Shown: positions 27,204 to 36,626, numbered from the stretch's first letter. The stretch: DNA of 64,000 nucleotides from Nocardia cerradoensis NBRC 101014 (GCF_000308535.1 NZ_BAFW01000016.1:1-64000); one strand, 5' to 3'. Translations and numbers: made by a program. Notes: generated by a model from the letters alone, not told the origin.

Positions 27204-27231
27204 CCCGTCGGAGCAGTTCGCGCCGGGGATA

Positions 27232-27250
27232 TCATATGAAAACCGTATGA
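27232..27250. promoter_or_regulatory. Palindromic TCATATGA element upstream of marR
   Basis: TCATATGA (27232-27239) is a perfect palindrome, followed at once by AAACCGTATGA, which gives an imperfect second dyad CATATG-N5-CGTATG. It lies 19 bp before the MarR start. Placement suits autoregulation by MarR, and the element shares TATGAAA with the one at 26712. Confidence 0.4.
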
Positions 27251-27268
27251 ATCGACCGGAGGGTGCCG

Positions 27269-27757
27269 ATGAGCTCGGAGGCGGATCGCGCGGCCGCGCA
27301 CCAACGGCGCCGGCTGACCGTCGACGTCAAGAACGCGTTGCGCGACTTGAACATTCAGCTGGCCCTGCTGAACCGGCGATTCGGCGGCCGGGTCGAACTC
27401 CGCGACGTGGACTGGACCTGTCTCGACCTGATCAACCGGCAGGGCCCGATCTCGCCGACCGCCCTCGCCCGGCGCACCGGCCTGCACCCGGCCACCCTCA
27501 CCGGCGTCCTGGACCGGTTGCAGAAGGGCGGCTGGATCGTCCGGGAACGCGACCCCGAGGCGAGCGACCGGCGCGCGGTCACCCTGCGCGCCGTTCGCGA
27601 ACGCAATGCCGAACTGTTCCACGTCTTCTCGGGCATGAACCGCCGCATGGACGAACTGCTCGAGCGCTATTCGGAACCGGAACTGGAGGTGATCGCGGAC
27701 TTCCTCCGCCAGACCGGCACCGCAGGGTCGGACTCCGCGTCCGAGCTCGGAAGCTGA
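27269..27757 (+). CDS. MarR-family transcriptional regulator
   Basis: A 162-residue winged-helix regulator. The recognition region reads GPISPTALARRTGLHPATLTGVLDRLQKGG and the wing RERDPEASDRRAVTLR (about residues 68-113). ATG 27269 is selected by GGAGGG at 27257-27262. The gene follows the Ddn-like gene and is probably co-regulated with it; MarR proteins often repress themselves and a neighbouring redox or detoxification gene. The ligand is unknown. Confidence 0.92.
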   Translation: MSSEADRAAAHQRRRLTVDVKNALRDLNIQLALLNRRFGGRVELRDVDWTCLDLINRQGPISPTALARRTGLHPATLTGVLDRLQKGGWIVRERDPEASDRRAVTLRAVRERNAELFHVFSGMNRRMDELLERYSEPELEVIADFLRQTGTAGSDSASELGS

Positions 27758-27815
27758 CCGGCGGGGAGATGGTTGTCGCCGACCAGGTGCGGGCGAGCTC
27801 TGGTACAAGTAGGGC

Positions 27816-28736
27816 GTGAAATTGCTTCGTGGGGGGATCTTTTCAGCTGTCGCCGCTCTGCTGCTCTGCGGTTGCGCGACGGCCCACTCGCCGACACCCG
27901 TCGACTCGCCGGTCATGCCGCAGGCTACGGCGCGGTCCACACCCGGCCCGACGGCGGGTGCCGGAAATCGTCCGTATACCGGCCCGGTGAAATCCGATCC
28001 GGAGCTCGGCGGCAATCCGGTACTCGGCGAACAGGGCGTGGGCCTGTCGAGTGTCGATTGCCGGCTGCCCGGCTGGCGGAACACTCCGGACGGTGCCGAG
28101 GCCTACTACCGGGCCGCGATCGGCTGCCACGACGCCGCATGGGCGCCGACCCTGGCCCACTTCCGGATCGCCATGTCCTCGCCCGCTCTGTGGGCGGGCG
28201 CCCGGATCGGTGACTACCACGGTGCGTGCAGTTCCACCGGCAGCAATCGGGAAGCGTTCTACTGTGCGGCCGACCGGACGATCGTGATGCCGTTCGACAC
28301 CATGGCCCCGGTCATCGGCTACGGAGTCGGCAATGTGCTCGCGGTGCTCTCGCACGAGTACGAGCACCACGTACAACAGCTCACCGGGATCATGGCCGCC
28401 TTCCAGGCCCGGGCCTCGGCACTGAATTGGAGCGGACCGGAGGTCGACCTGCTCAACCGCCGGTTGGAGCTGCAGGCCTGGTGTTTCTCCGGGATGTTCT
28501 ACGGCGTCAATACCGGACGCGGTTCGATCACCCGGAGCCTGGCCGACCGGGCCTACACCAACAACGCCGGTGCGGGCGATCGGCCGGGCGAACGACGCTG
28601 GCACGGGACCAACCAGAACGTCGCCAACTGGTTCGGATGGGGTATGCATCCGAGCAGCGATCCCGCCTCCGCCGCCGAACCGTCGCTGCACGAATGCAAT
28701 CCGTGGGCGGCGCGCAGCGACGCCTGGCTGGAATGA
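27816..28736 (+). CDS. Lipoprotein, putative neutral zinc metalloprotease
   Basis: A 306-residue exported protein. The lipoprotein signal ends LLLCGC with Cys20 as lipid anchor, followed by a low-complexity Pro/Ser/Thr spacer. The HExxH zinc motif is HEYEH at residues 180-184 in LAVLSHEYEHHVQQLTG, with downstream LELQAWCFSGMFYG similar to putative neutral zinc metallopeptidases (YpfJ-like). Six cysteines outside the signal (for example C83, C104, C138, C150) suggest disulfides. Start GTG 27816. Substrate unknown; it stands alone. Confidence 0.85.
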   Translation: MKLLRGGIFSAVAALLLCGCATAHSPTPVDSPVMPQATARSTPGPTAGAGNRPYTGPVKSDPELGGNPVLGEQGVGLSSVDCRLPGWRNTPDGAEAYYRAAIGCHDAAWAPTLAHFRIAMSSPALWAGARIGDYHGACSSTGSNREAFYCAADRTIVMPFDTMAPVIGYGVGNVLAVLSHEYEHHVQQLTGIMAAFQARASALNWSGPEVDLLNRRLELQAWCFSGMFYGVNTGRGSITRSLADRAYTNNAGAGDRPGERRWHGTNQNVANWFGWGMHPSSDPASAAEPSLHECNPWAARSDAWLE

Positions 28737-28875
28737 ACACGCGGTCGCGCGACACCTCGGTCGTGTCGCGGGCTGTTCATCGGGTGCGGGTAGGCTCGGG
28801 GGATCGGCGGGTCCCCGCATATGTCCTCGTCGGTGGGCGTTCGCGCCACCACACACCACTTCGAGGATGTAGACC

Positions 28876-30105
28876 ATGGCAATCACCGAGATCGGCGCGT
28901 ACGCACATCTCGGGCCCGCCGATATCGAGGCGCTGGGTCGTGAACTCGACCGCATTCGCGCCGATGTCGAGGCCGATCTGGGAGCGCGCGATGCGAACTA
29001 CATTCGCCGGACGATCGTCTTTCAGCGCACTCTCGACGCCGCCGCGCGACTGATCATTCTCGGCGGCCGCGGCCGCCTCGCCTGGCTGCTCGGTACGGCG
29101 GGATTGGCGACGGCCAAGAGCGTCGAGAACATGGAGATCGGGCACAACGTCTCCCACGGCCAGTGGGATTGGATGAACGACCCGGAAATCCACTCCACCA
29201 CCTGGGAGTGGGATATGGCCGGGCTGTCCGCGCAGTGGCGTTACGCCCACAACGTCCGCCATCACCTCTACACCAACGTGCTGGGGATGGACGACGATAT
29301 CGGCTTCGGCGTCATGCGGGTGACCAGAGATCAGCGCTGGCACCCGCGCCTGCTGCTGCAACCGTTGCAGAACGTGCTGCTGGCGGCGACGTTCGAATGG
29401 GGTATCGCCTGGCACGATCTGGACTCCGCACACGACCGGGCGGCCGATCCCGCCGAGAAGGCCGGCCAGACCCGCGCATTGCTCGGAAAGCTGATGCGGC
29501 AGGCCGGCAAGGATTACGTGCTGTTTCCGGCTTTGAGCGGAAAACGCTGGCGGCGCACACTTTTCGCCAATCTCGGCGCCAATCTGCTGCGCAACCTGTG
29601 GGCGTATCTGGTGATCTTCTGCGGGCATTTTCCCGACGGTGCGGAGAAATTCATGCCGTCGGTGCTGGAATCGGAAACCAAGGCGGAATGGTATCTGCGC
29701 CAGATGCTGGGCACCGCGAACTTCGATGCCGGGCGGGTGCAGGCCTTCATGAGCGGCAATCTGTGCTACCAGATCGAACACCACCTGTTCCCGGATCTGC
29801 CCAGCAACCGGTACCGGGAGATCGCCACCCGCGTGCGAGCGCTGTGTGAGGAATTCGATCTGCCGTACACCACGGGTCCACTGCTGCGGCAATACGCCCT
29901 CACCCTCCGTACGATCCACAAATTGGCGCTGCCGGACCGCTTTCTCACCGCGACCTCCGACGACGCCCCCGAAACCGCCTCGGAGCGAAAGTTTCTCGGG
30001 TACCTCCCCTTCGCCGCAGCGGACGGCGCGCCTTCTCGTTCGCGACGAGGGCTGCGCACCGCGCTGCGTGCGGTGGCGGCGAAGACCGCGCTGCCGACCG
30101 GATGA
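28876..30105 (+). CDS. Membrane fatty acid desaturase (DesA3-like)
   Basis: A 409-residue acyl-CoA/lipid desaturase. All three histidine boxes are visible: HNVSHGQ (about residues 94-100), HNVRHH (about 125-130) and QIEHHLFPDLP (about 299-309), with hydrophobic segments between. Mycobacterial DesA3 introduces a Delta9 double bond into stearoyl-CoA and works with the reductase Rv3230c; no such reductase is next to this gene. The predicted membrane part looks short, as DesA3-type proteins usually show two more clear helices near residue 60. It converges on the P450 gene, with a strong hairpin over its stop codon. Confidence 0.9.
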   Translation: MAITEIGAYAHLGPADIEALGRELDRIRADVEADLGARDANYIRRTIVFQRTLDAAARLIILGGRGRLAWLLGTAGLATAKSVENMEIGHNVSHGQWDWMNDPEIHSTTWEWDMAGLSAQWRYAHNVRHHLYTNVLGMDDDIGFGVMRVTRDQRWHPRLLLQPLQNVLLAATFEWGIAWHDLDSAHDRAADPAEKAGQTRALLGKLMRQAGKDYVLFPALSGKRWRRTLFANLGANLLRNLWAYLVIFCGHFPDGAEKFMPSVLESETKAEWYLRQMLGTANFDAGRVQAFMSGNLCYQIEHHLFPDLPSNRYREIATRVRALCEEFDLPYTTGPLLRQYALTLRTIHKLALPDRFLTATSDDAPETASERKFLGYLPFAAADGAPSRSRRGLRTALRAVAAKTALPTG

Positions 30106-30114
30106 GCCGGTCGG
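30094..30114. terminator. Bidirectional terminator-like hairpin
   Basis: CCGACCGG-ATGAG-CCGGTCGG forms a perfect 8-bp stem with a 5-nt loop across the desaturase stop codon and 7 bp from the P450 stop on the other strand. Two T residues follow on the plus strand. Position between convergent genes and stem strength support a terminator serving both, although no long U tract is present. Confidence 0.6.
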
Positions 30115-30120
30115 TTCGGC

Positions 30121-31346
30121 CTATCCGTGCGGGCGCACCGGCAGTTCGGTGAGTCCCCGCATGAGCAGGCTCGGCTGCCACCGCGGAATGAACGAGGGCG
30201 CCAGTGCAAGCTTCGGAAGCGATCCAGCAGAGCGGTGAAGGCGACGGCCGCCTCCATCCGGGCCAGGGGAGCGCCGACGCAGAAATGGATTCCGTGGCCG
30301 AAAGCCACATGTCCGGACGGTTTTCGGCCGATATCGAGTGCGTCCGGCGAATGGTATCGATCGGGATCGCGATCGGCCGCCGACAGGGCGACGTAGACCA
30401 ATTCGCCTGCGGGAATGACGGTTCCGCCGATATCGACGGGTTCCTCGGTGTACCGGACCGTGGCCCAGCCGACCGGGCCGTCGACCCGCAGAAATTCCTC
30501 CACGGCGGCGGGGATGCCCTCCGGAACCGCACGCAGCGCATCGAATTGGGGCCGGTCGCGCAGCAGCGCGAAGGTGCCGTTGCCGATGAGATTCACCGTC
30601 GTCTCGTGGCCGGCCACCAACAGCAGGAAAGCCATCGCCACCAATTCCGGATCGGTGAGACGGTCGCCGTCGTCGGATTCGGTGGCCAGCCCCGAGAGCA
30701 GGTCGTCGCCGGGCCGGGCGCGCTTGTCCGCCAGCAGTGCCGTCAGATATCCGCCCATGTCGGCGGATGCGCGGTCGCGATCCGTCAGATCTCCGGCGGC
30801 GCCCACCAGGATCTTCGTCCACAGCTGGAAATCGTCGCGATCGGTGAAGGGAACCCCGAGCAATTCGCAGATCACGGTGACGGGTAGCGGGGTCGCGAAC
30901 GCGTGCAGCAGGTCGACCTCGTCGTGCGCCGCCACCTCGTCGAGCAGTCCGGCCGCGATCTGCTCGATGCGGGGCCGCAATGCCGCCACCCGCCGCGGCG
31001 TGAAGGCCTTGTTCACCAGCTTCCGCAGCCGCGTATGTTCGGGCGGATCGGTATTGAGCATATGGGTGCTCAAGGCCTGCGCATCCGAATTCGACAGCAC
31101 CGCAGAGCCTTTGCGCCGGAACAGGTCGATGGTGCCGGCCGAGTTCTTGTGCAGTCGGGGATCGGCGAGCGCCGCCCGCGCCTCCGCGTGGCCCACCACG
31201 ACCCAGCACGGAATCCCGCGCTCGTGCGTGAATCGCACGTGGTGCACCGGCCCTCGGGCCCGCCAGCGCTCGTAGTACTTGTGCGGATCGTCGTGGAAGT
31301 CCTCTTCCACCAGTTCGATCTGCTCGGATACCTCGGCCTCGGCCAT
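30121..31346 (-). CDS. Cytochrome P450 with apparent one-base deletion near the C-terminus
   Basis: A P450 with the oxygen motif VAGHETTVN, ExxR in VEEFLRVDGPV and heme loop FGHGIHFCVGAPLARME. After LLDRF the reading frame changes: the annotated frame continues through unconserved Arg/Ser-rich residues to 29766, whereas the next frame gives PKLALAPSFIPRW and LTELPVRPHG, a normal P450 end, stopping at 30121. Restoring one G in the plus-strand CTTCGGAAG (30211-30219) joins the two. The full protein would be about 408 residues. Start ATG 31346 is supported by GGGAGC upstream. Everything up to and beyond the heme cysteine is intact. A true mutation would yield a protein with a long abnormal tail. 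Confidence 0.85.
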
Positions 31347-31497
31347 ACTGTGCTCCCTGCTACCGGCGCCGCTCGACGCTCCCCACGGTGTCAGCCCGGT
31401 CGTAACGGTGACCGTATCCAAAGTACCGAAAATCGCGCCGCGCCGCGGATGCCCGATTCGCGTAGAAATCCGTTCCGCGCGAACCGCTTTCGTCCGG

Positions 31498-32385
31498 TCA
31501 AGCGTCCGTCCACTGCCGCAACTTCTCCGGATTGCGGATCGCCCAGATGCGGGTGATCCGGCCGTCGGCGATATCGAAGGCGTAGACGGTCGCGATGGTG
31601 CCGTCGATCCGCGCCACCAGGCCGGGCTGGCCGTTGACGGTCCGCTCGAGCAGCGTGACTTCTCCTGCGCGGGAGGCGATCTGGATCCACGCTCGCGCGA
31701 TCTGCTCGCCGCCGTCGATCGGATCGCGGAAGGCCGGTACCCGGCCGCCGCTGTCGGCCGTCGCGACGGCCCGGGGATCCAGAATCTCGATCAATGCCTC
31801 GATATCCTTCGTTTCCCAGGCCCGTTTGAAGTCCCTCACGACCTCGGCGCGCTCGTCGCGAGACGGACTCGCCGAGGTCTGGACCCGGCGGCGCGCGGAG
31901 GAGGCGAGCTGGCGGCAGGCCGCGGGCGTGCGGCCGACGATATCGGCGATCTCCGCGAAGGAGTAGCGGAAGACATCGTGCAGGACGAAGGCCACCCGCT
32001 CGGCCGGCGTCATGGAATCGAGCACGACGAGAAACGCCATACTGATCGATTCGTCGAGCGTCACTCGGTCGGCCGGATCGGTCGGCGCGGGTGCGCCCCA
32101 TTCGCCGCGGTCGGGGACCGGCTCCGGAATCCATTCCCCGACATAACGCTCGCGCCGGGCCCGCGCCGAACCGAGCAGATCCAGGCAGATGCGGCTGGCC
32201 ACGGTGCGCAACCAGCCCCCGGGCGCCGCGACGGCCCGCTGCTGTTCCGGGGACATGGCGTACCAGCGCGCGTAGGTCTCCTGCACCACGTCCTCGGCCT
32301 CGGCGAGGGAGCCGAGCAGCCGGTAGGCGAGGTTGAGCAGTGCCCGCCGCTCGGTCACCACGGCGCTCGATTCCGGGTCGGTCAT
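31498..32385 (-). CDS. sigJ: ECF RNA polymerase sigma factor, SigJ-like
   Basis: A 295-residue sigma factor of the ECF41/SigJ type. Region 2 is LLNLAYRLLGSLAEAEDVVQETYARWY (around residues 15-42) and region 4 is MTPAERVAFVLHDVFRYSFAEIADIVGRTPAACRQL (given by its position, about 140-175). A SnoaL-like C-terminal domain follows (LIEILDPRAVATADSGGRV to IWAIRNPEKL), which in this class tunes activity in place of a separate anti-sigma factor. Start ATG 32385 is preceded by GGGAGCG; a frame extension to 32586 is not conserved. It is divergent from a lipoprotein gene. Confidence 0.92.
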   Translation of the reverse strand: MTDPESSAVVTERRALLNLAYRLLGSLAEAEDVVQETYARWYAMSPEQQRAVAAPGGWLRTVASRICLDLLGSARARRERYVGEWIPEPVPDRGEWGAPAPTDPADRVTLDESISMAFLVVLDSMTPAERVAFVLHDVFRYSFAEIADIVGRTPAACRQLASSARRRVQTSASPSRDERAEVVRDFKRAWETKDIEALIEILDPRAVATADSGGRVPAFRDPIDGGEQIARAWIQIASRAGEVTLLERTVNGQPGLVARIDGTIATVYAFDIADGRITRIWAIRNPEKLRQWTDA

Positions 32386-32497
32386 GATGGTCGCTCCCTC
32401 GTTCGGTACAGGCCCCTTCCACTGTGGACGAAACAGCGCGCCGAAATGTGAGGCCGATATATGCTGCCGTTCGCCGCTGAGAGTGGGGGAGTTCGCA

Positions 32498-33268
32498 ATG
32501 AAAAGGTCGGTTCTGATTGCGATCGTGGTCGGTGCTGTCGCGCTGTCGGGCTGCGGCGCGGGGAACGACGGCGCTTCGGCGCCCACCCCGTCCGATCCGG
32601 TGGCTCGGCAGATGACCGCGGCGCCCGATCAGGACGCCGGTTGTCCGCGTCCCGCCGCGCCGTCGGCAGGGCCTTACAGCGGCATCACCGTGCCGGTACG
32701 AGAGCAGACTCCGAGCCTGACGACCGACGTCGTGCTGCCGCAACTCGAGGCGGGTGACCAGGCGGTCCGCGATCGGTTCAACTCGGCGATGCGCGCATCG
32801 CTGGCCGATCTGAGCGGCGGCGCGGCGAACGGCGCACTGCACGCCGCCCGGCTCCGTTGCGGCGAAACGAGCCGCGTCACCCGCATCGGCGCGCATGTCG
32901 TCGCGGGCGTGCTGATTGCCGACCACACGTGGGAGGGCGGCCCGCACCCGGTCAACCAGATCGGCACCGTGGTGATCGACACCGGCACCGCACAACCCGT
33001 CATGCTGCCGACGGCCCTCCGCGACCCTGGTCAGGCCTGGGGCGCGCTCGCCACCGCCGCGCAGAGTCTGGTGCCCGCGGACGGGCCCACGCTGTTCACC
33101 CACACTCCCGGCGCTGACGATTTCGCCGCCTGGGTGCCCGCCCCGGCGGGACTCACCGTCTACTTCCCGGTCGCCCACGCTCGGGGCGACTACTACCCGG
33201 TTCAACTCCCGTGGAACCGGATCCGGGATCTGTTCGACCCGGCCGCACTCGCGACACTGTCGAGCTGA
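32498..33268 (+). CDS. Lipoprotein with DUF3298/RsiV-like domain
   Basis: A 256-residue exported protein. The signal MKRSVLIAIVVGAVALSGCG has a lipobox LSGC with Cys19. After a short linker, residues from about 70 onward (PSLTTDVVLPQLEAGDQAV, ADHTWEGGPHPVNQIGTVV, and VYFPVAHARGDYYPVQLPW) fit the DUF3298 fold found in RsiV and MPT64-like proteins. The start ATG 32498 follows GGGGGAG at 32485-32491. It is divergent from the SigJ-like gene across 112 bp, so the two may share control, but it lacks a cytoplasmic anti-sigma domain. Confidence 0.78.
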   Translation: MKRSVLIAIVVGAVALSGCGAGNDGASAPTPSDPVARQMTAAPDQDAGCPRPAAPSAGPYSGITVPVREQTPSLTTDVVLPQLEAGDQAVRDRFNSAMRASLADLSGGAANGALHAARLRCGETSRVTRIGAHVVAGVLIADHTWEGGPHPVNQIGTVVIDTGTAQPVMLPTALRDPGQAWGALATAAQSLVPADGPTLFTHTPGADDFAAWVPAPAGLTVYFPVAHARGDYYPVQLPWNRIRDLFDPAALATLSS

Positions 33269-33280
33269 ACGGCCGCCGAT

Positions 33281-35059
33281 TCACACCTTCGCCCCCACCA
33301 ACTGCCGATAGTCGGCATTGCGGGCGACCAGTTCGTCGTGCGGGCCGCTGTCGACGATCCGCCCGTCCTTCAGGAACAGGACGGTATCGGCCTCGCGGAT
33401 GGTGGACAGCCGATGGGCGATCACCAAGAGGGCGCATTCTTTTCGCACGTTCCGGATGGTGACGTTGAGCGCCTTCTCGGTTTCGGCGTCGAGCATGGCG
33501 GTGGGCTCGTCGAGCAGCATCAGGACCGGGCGGCGGATCAGCGCCCGGGCCAGTGCCACGCGTTGCCGCTCGCCGCCGGAGAGCAGAACGCCGTGCTCAC
33601 CCACCGGAGTGTCCAGGCCGCGGGGTAGCCGGGCGAGCAGATCGGCCAGACCGGCGAGCTCGGTCGCGCGTCGTAGATCGTCGTCGCCGAGGCCCGGTTG
33701 CCGATAGGTCAGATTGTCGCGGAGACTGCCGAACAGCAGCGGCGCGTTCTGCTCCAGCAAACTGATCTCCGAGCGCCACAGCCGGCGTGGCCGACCGGCG
33801 TAGGACCGGCCGCCGAGCAGAATGTCGCCGGTGTCCGGATTGTAGAACCGGCTCACCAGGGAGAGTACGGTGGATTTTCCGGCACCCGAGTGGCCGACCA
33901 GGGCCACATGTCCCCGCGGAGGTACCGAGAAACTCACGCCGTGCAGAATCGGCCGCTCGTCATAGGAGAAACGCACGTCCCGGAATTCGAGTGCGGGATG
34001 TCCGTTCTCCGAGTAGGGCTCGATCACCGAACCGGCCGGTTCGAGGCCGTCGTGAGCACTCTCGTCGACATCCTCGGCCGGCAGGCTCAGTGTCGACTCG
34101 ATCCGGCTGAGCGCGCCCAAGGCCTTCTGCAAACCGACGGAGCCGTTGAACAGATCGCCGACCGGAATCAGCAGATTCATCGCGAGCAGCATCATCGTGA
34201 CGAGACTGCTCAGCTCCATCTGATGATTCGCCACCCGCACGCCGCCGACCAGCAGGGACACCACGAACGATCCGGTCACCGCCAGGTGCATCGCCGGATT
34301 TCCCAGCGCCTTCAGCCGGGCCGCGCGCACGCCGGCGGCGAACGCCGCACCGGCCAGCTCGGTCAACCGCTCGTGTTCGCGGTCCTCGGCATTGTTGACC
34401 TTGACCGTGCGCACACCGTTCAGCGCGCGCTCGATATCGGCCGACAGCGCGCCGACGCTCTCCTGCAATCGAACCGAAGCCACCTCGATTCTGGTCATGA
34501 CCAGCAACATCGCCCCTGCGGCAACACCCACGGTGACGAAGACGATCGAGAACAACAGCCAGTCGAGATAGATCATCACCGCCACGGTGCCGACGAGTGT
34601 GATTGCGCCCGTGACTATTTGGACGAGACTGCTGCCGACGGCGTTACGGATCACGGTCGAATCGAGCGTGACCCGGGAAATGAGATCACCGACCCGCTGT
34701 GACTCCAGCGTGGTAATCCGCAACCGCAGCAGATGCCCGGTCAGGCGACGACGTACGGACAGGAGCACGGATTCGCTGGATCGCTCAAGAATGTAGGTGC
34801 CGCCGGTGTCGGCCACGGCATACAGGAGGTAAGCCCCCACCAACGCCGCGAGCGACCATGCGATCGTCGCGCCCGACGACGCATCTCGCACGACCTGCCC
34901 CGCCAGCAGCGGCTGCGCCAGCGACAACCCGGTGCCGACGACGAGCAGCGCCGTCGCCGCCAGCAGCGAACGACGTTGTGGTACGAGGATTCTGAGGAGC
35001 GCGCCGACCCGCCGTGGCCAGGAATCGCCCTGCCGAACCCCGCTATCGTCAGCCGACAT
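33281..35059 (-). CDS. ABC transporter, fused membrane and ATPase domains (exporter type)
   Basis: A 592-residue half-transporter. About six membrane helices occupy residues 20-310 (LLAATALLVVGTGLSLAQPL, IAWSLAALVGAYLLYAVAD and others). The ATPase has Walker A GHSGAGKST, signature LSGGERQR, Walker B VLMLLDEPTAMLD and the H-loop VIAHRLST. It should work as a homodimer exporting a lipid, drug or peptide. Start ATG 35059 is preceded by GGGGGAAAG; extensions to 35119 or 35209 are unlikely. No partner half-transporter is adjacent. Confidence 0.93.
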   Translation of the reverse strand: MSADDSGVRQGDSWPRRVGALLRILVPQRRSLLAATALLVVGTGLSLAQPLLAGQVVRDASSGATIAWSLAALVGAYLLYAVADTGGTYILERSSESVLLSVRRRLTGHLLRLRITTLESQRVGDLISRVTLDSTVIRNAVGSSLVQIVTGAITLVGTVAVMIYLDWLLFSIVFVTVGVAAGAMLLVMTRIEVASVRLQESVGALSADIERALNGVRTVKVNNAEDREHERLTELAGAAFAAGVRAARLKALGNPAMHLAVTGSFVVSLLVGGVRVANHQMELSSLVTMMLLAMNLLIPVGDLFNGSVGLQKALGALSRIESTLSLPAEDVDESAHDGLEPAGSVIEPYSENGHPALEFRDVRFSYDERPILHGVSFSVPPRGHVALVGHSGAGKSTVLSLVSRFYNPDTGDILLGGRSYAGRPRRLWRSEISLLEQNAPLLFGSLRDNLTYRQPGLGDDDLRRATELAGLADLLARLPRGLDTPVGEHGVLLSGGERQRVALARALIRRPVLMLLDEPTAMLDAETEKALNVTIRNVRKECALLVIAHRLSTIREADTVLFLKDGRIVDSGPHDELVARNADYRQLVGAKV

Positions 35060-35347
35060 CTTTCCCCCGTTTTCGTTCGAGCCGACCGCTCTCGGCCAGC
35101 TCAACGTATTCGCGCTCATGTCCGGGGTCGAGCCGACGGGAGAGTGCGGAAATCTCGAAGCTCGGCTCGAAGCGAGGTCGTCGGGGTTTGCCCGATCGAT
35201 GCGGGCCATAGGTCCCCGCGGTAGGGCGCCGGTTCATGGCGTCGACCACACGACAGGGCGGTTCTTTCGTATGCTCGTTGTTAGCGAAAGGGGAGGGTCG
35301 TCGGTGCCGGGCCCTGCGGGTCCGGCGATGGAGGAAGGTCCTCGCGG
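35060..35347. promoter_or_regulatory. Divergent intergenic region between ABC exporter and PAS-GGDEF genes
   Basis: No gene is supported in these 288 bp. An inverted repeat CTTTCG-N15-CGAAAG lies at 35264-35290, with a TATGCT hexamer at 35270-35275 inside it that could be a -10 box. Nothing else stands out. Confidence 0.3.
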
Positions 35348-36610
35348 ATGGACAGGCGCGAGGCTGCCGAGTTAGCGCGGGACTGGTCGGCGGCCCTGGT
35401 CGATTGCGGTGGGGTGCCGGCGGCTCTGCCGCGCTTGCCCCAGTTGACGGAATGGATCGTCGACCTGGAAGCCGCCATGTCGGCCGAACCGTTCGATCCC
35501 TCGCCCGCGTACCGAGTCGGGGTCGAGATGGTGCGGTGGAAGCTGACCGACCCCGCCCTGATGACTCCGTCCGCGACGGTGCTGGCCTGTTTGCTGGAGC
35601 GGTCCCAGCGGCCGGATCGCACGCAGCGGTTCGGCGCCCTCCTGGGCGAACTCGGGCGCGGGTACAGCGCCGAGTTGTTGAAGGTCCACCAGGACAGCCA
35701 GGAGATAGCCGACCAGCGGTTCCGGGTGGTGTTCGACAACGCGGCGGTGGCGATCGCGCTGTACGACAGCAACGGCATCACGCTGGAAGCCAACCCGACC
35801 ACGGCGCGGATGGTCGGGATGAAACCGGAGGATGTGCCGGGGGTCGCGGGGCTGGATCTGATGCACCCCGAGGATCGCGACAAGCTCCAGCAGGTGGTCG
35901 TCGATCTGTACCAGCGCCGGCACGGCACCGTGCACTTCGAAGGCCGCTTCTGCCGCCCCGACGGCACCGTCTGCTGGGGTGCGTGGACGATGACGCTGGT
36001 GCGCGGCGCGGGCGGACGTGATCTGCGCCTGCTCGCGGTCGGGGAGGACATCACCGAGCGCCGCGCGATGGAGCAGAAGCTGTGGTGGCAGGCGCGTCAC
36101 GACCCCTTGACCGGTCTGCCCAACCGGCACTGCCTGCTCGAGCAGTTGGAGGCCATCGTCGCGACGGCCGGCCCCGCCGACCACATCGGTTTGTGCTTTC
36201 TCGACCTCGACGAGTTCAAGTTGATCAACGACCGCTACGGACACCGCGCGGGCGACAGCGTGCTGGCCGAGGTCGGGCGGCGGCTGGACGCGACACTGAC
36301 CTCACCGTCGGTCACCGTCACCCGCATCGGCGGCGACGAGTTCGTCGCGCTGCTCGCACCGCCCTGCGACGAGAAGACCGCGCACGCCGCCGCCGAGACC
36401 ATGCTCGCGACCCTGCGCGAACCGGTGCCCGTCGGTCCCTCCGATCTGCTGGCGATGTCGGCCAGCATCGGCGCCGTCGTCGCCCCGGTCGCGGGCGCGA
36501 ACGCCGAGAAACTGTTGAACGATGCCGATGTGGGCCTGTACCGGGCCAAGGCCGCCGGCCGCGGCACCTGGGTGCTGCATCGCGACGAGAGCGGTCGCGC
36601 AGCCGAATAG
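35348..36610 (+). CDS. PAS-GGDEF diguanylate cyclase
   Basis: A 420-residue signalling protein. Residues 1-115 are a helical region of unknown fold, about 121-240 a PAS domain (FRVVFDNAAVAIALYDSNG, ending VGEDITERRAMEQKL), and about 245-410 a GGDEF domain starting HDPLTGLPNR with an intact active-site RIGGDEF at 326-332 and metal Asp in FLDLDEFK. No EAL domain follows and no RxxD inhibitory site is present five residues before GGDEF. It should make c-di-GMP from GTP in response to a PAS-sensed signal. No membrane segment is seen. Confidence 0.94.
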   Translation: MDRREAAELARDWSAALVDCGGVPAALPRLPQLTEWIVDLEAAMSAEPFDPSPAYRVGVEMVRWKLTDPALMTPSATVLACLLERSQRPDRTQRFGALLGELGRGYSAELLKVHQDSQEIADQRFRVVFDNAAVAIALYDSNGITLEANPTTARMVGMKPEDVPGVAGLDLMHPEDRDKLQQVVVDLYQRRHGTVHFEGRFCRPDGTVCWGAWTMTLVRGAGGRDLRLLAVGEDITERRAMEQKLWWQARHDPLTGLPNRHCLLEQLEAIVATAGPADHIGLCFLDLDEFKLINDRYGHRAGDSVLAEVGRRLDATLTSPSVTVTRIGGDEFVALLAPPCDEKTAHAAAETMLATLREPVPVGPSDLLAMSASIGAVVAPVAGANAEKLLNDADVGLYRAKAAGRGTWVLHRDESGRAAE

Positions 36611-36626
36611 GGCGGGCCCGTCCGGA

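Noticed and set aside
29766..30120. Extended C-terminus of the second P450
   Set aside because: The 150-odd extra residues are antisense to the desaturase and have no P450 similarity; they are a product of the apparent frameshift at 30215.
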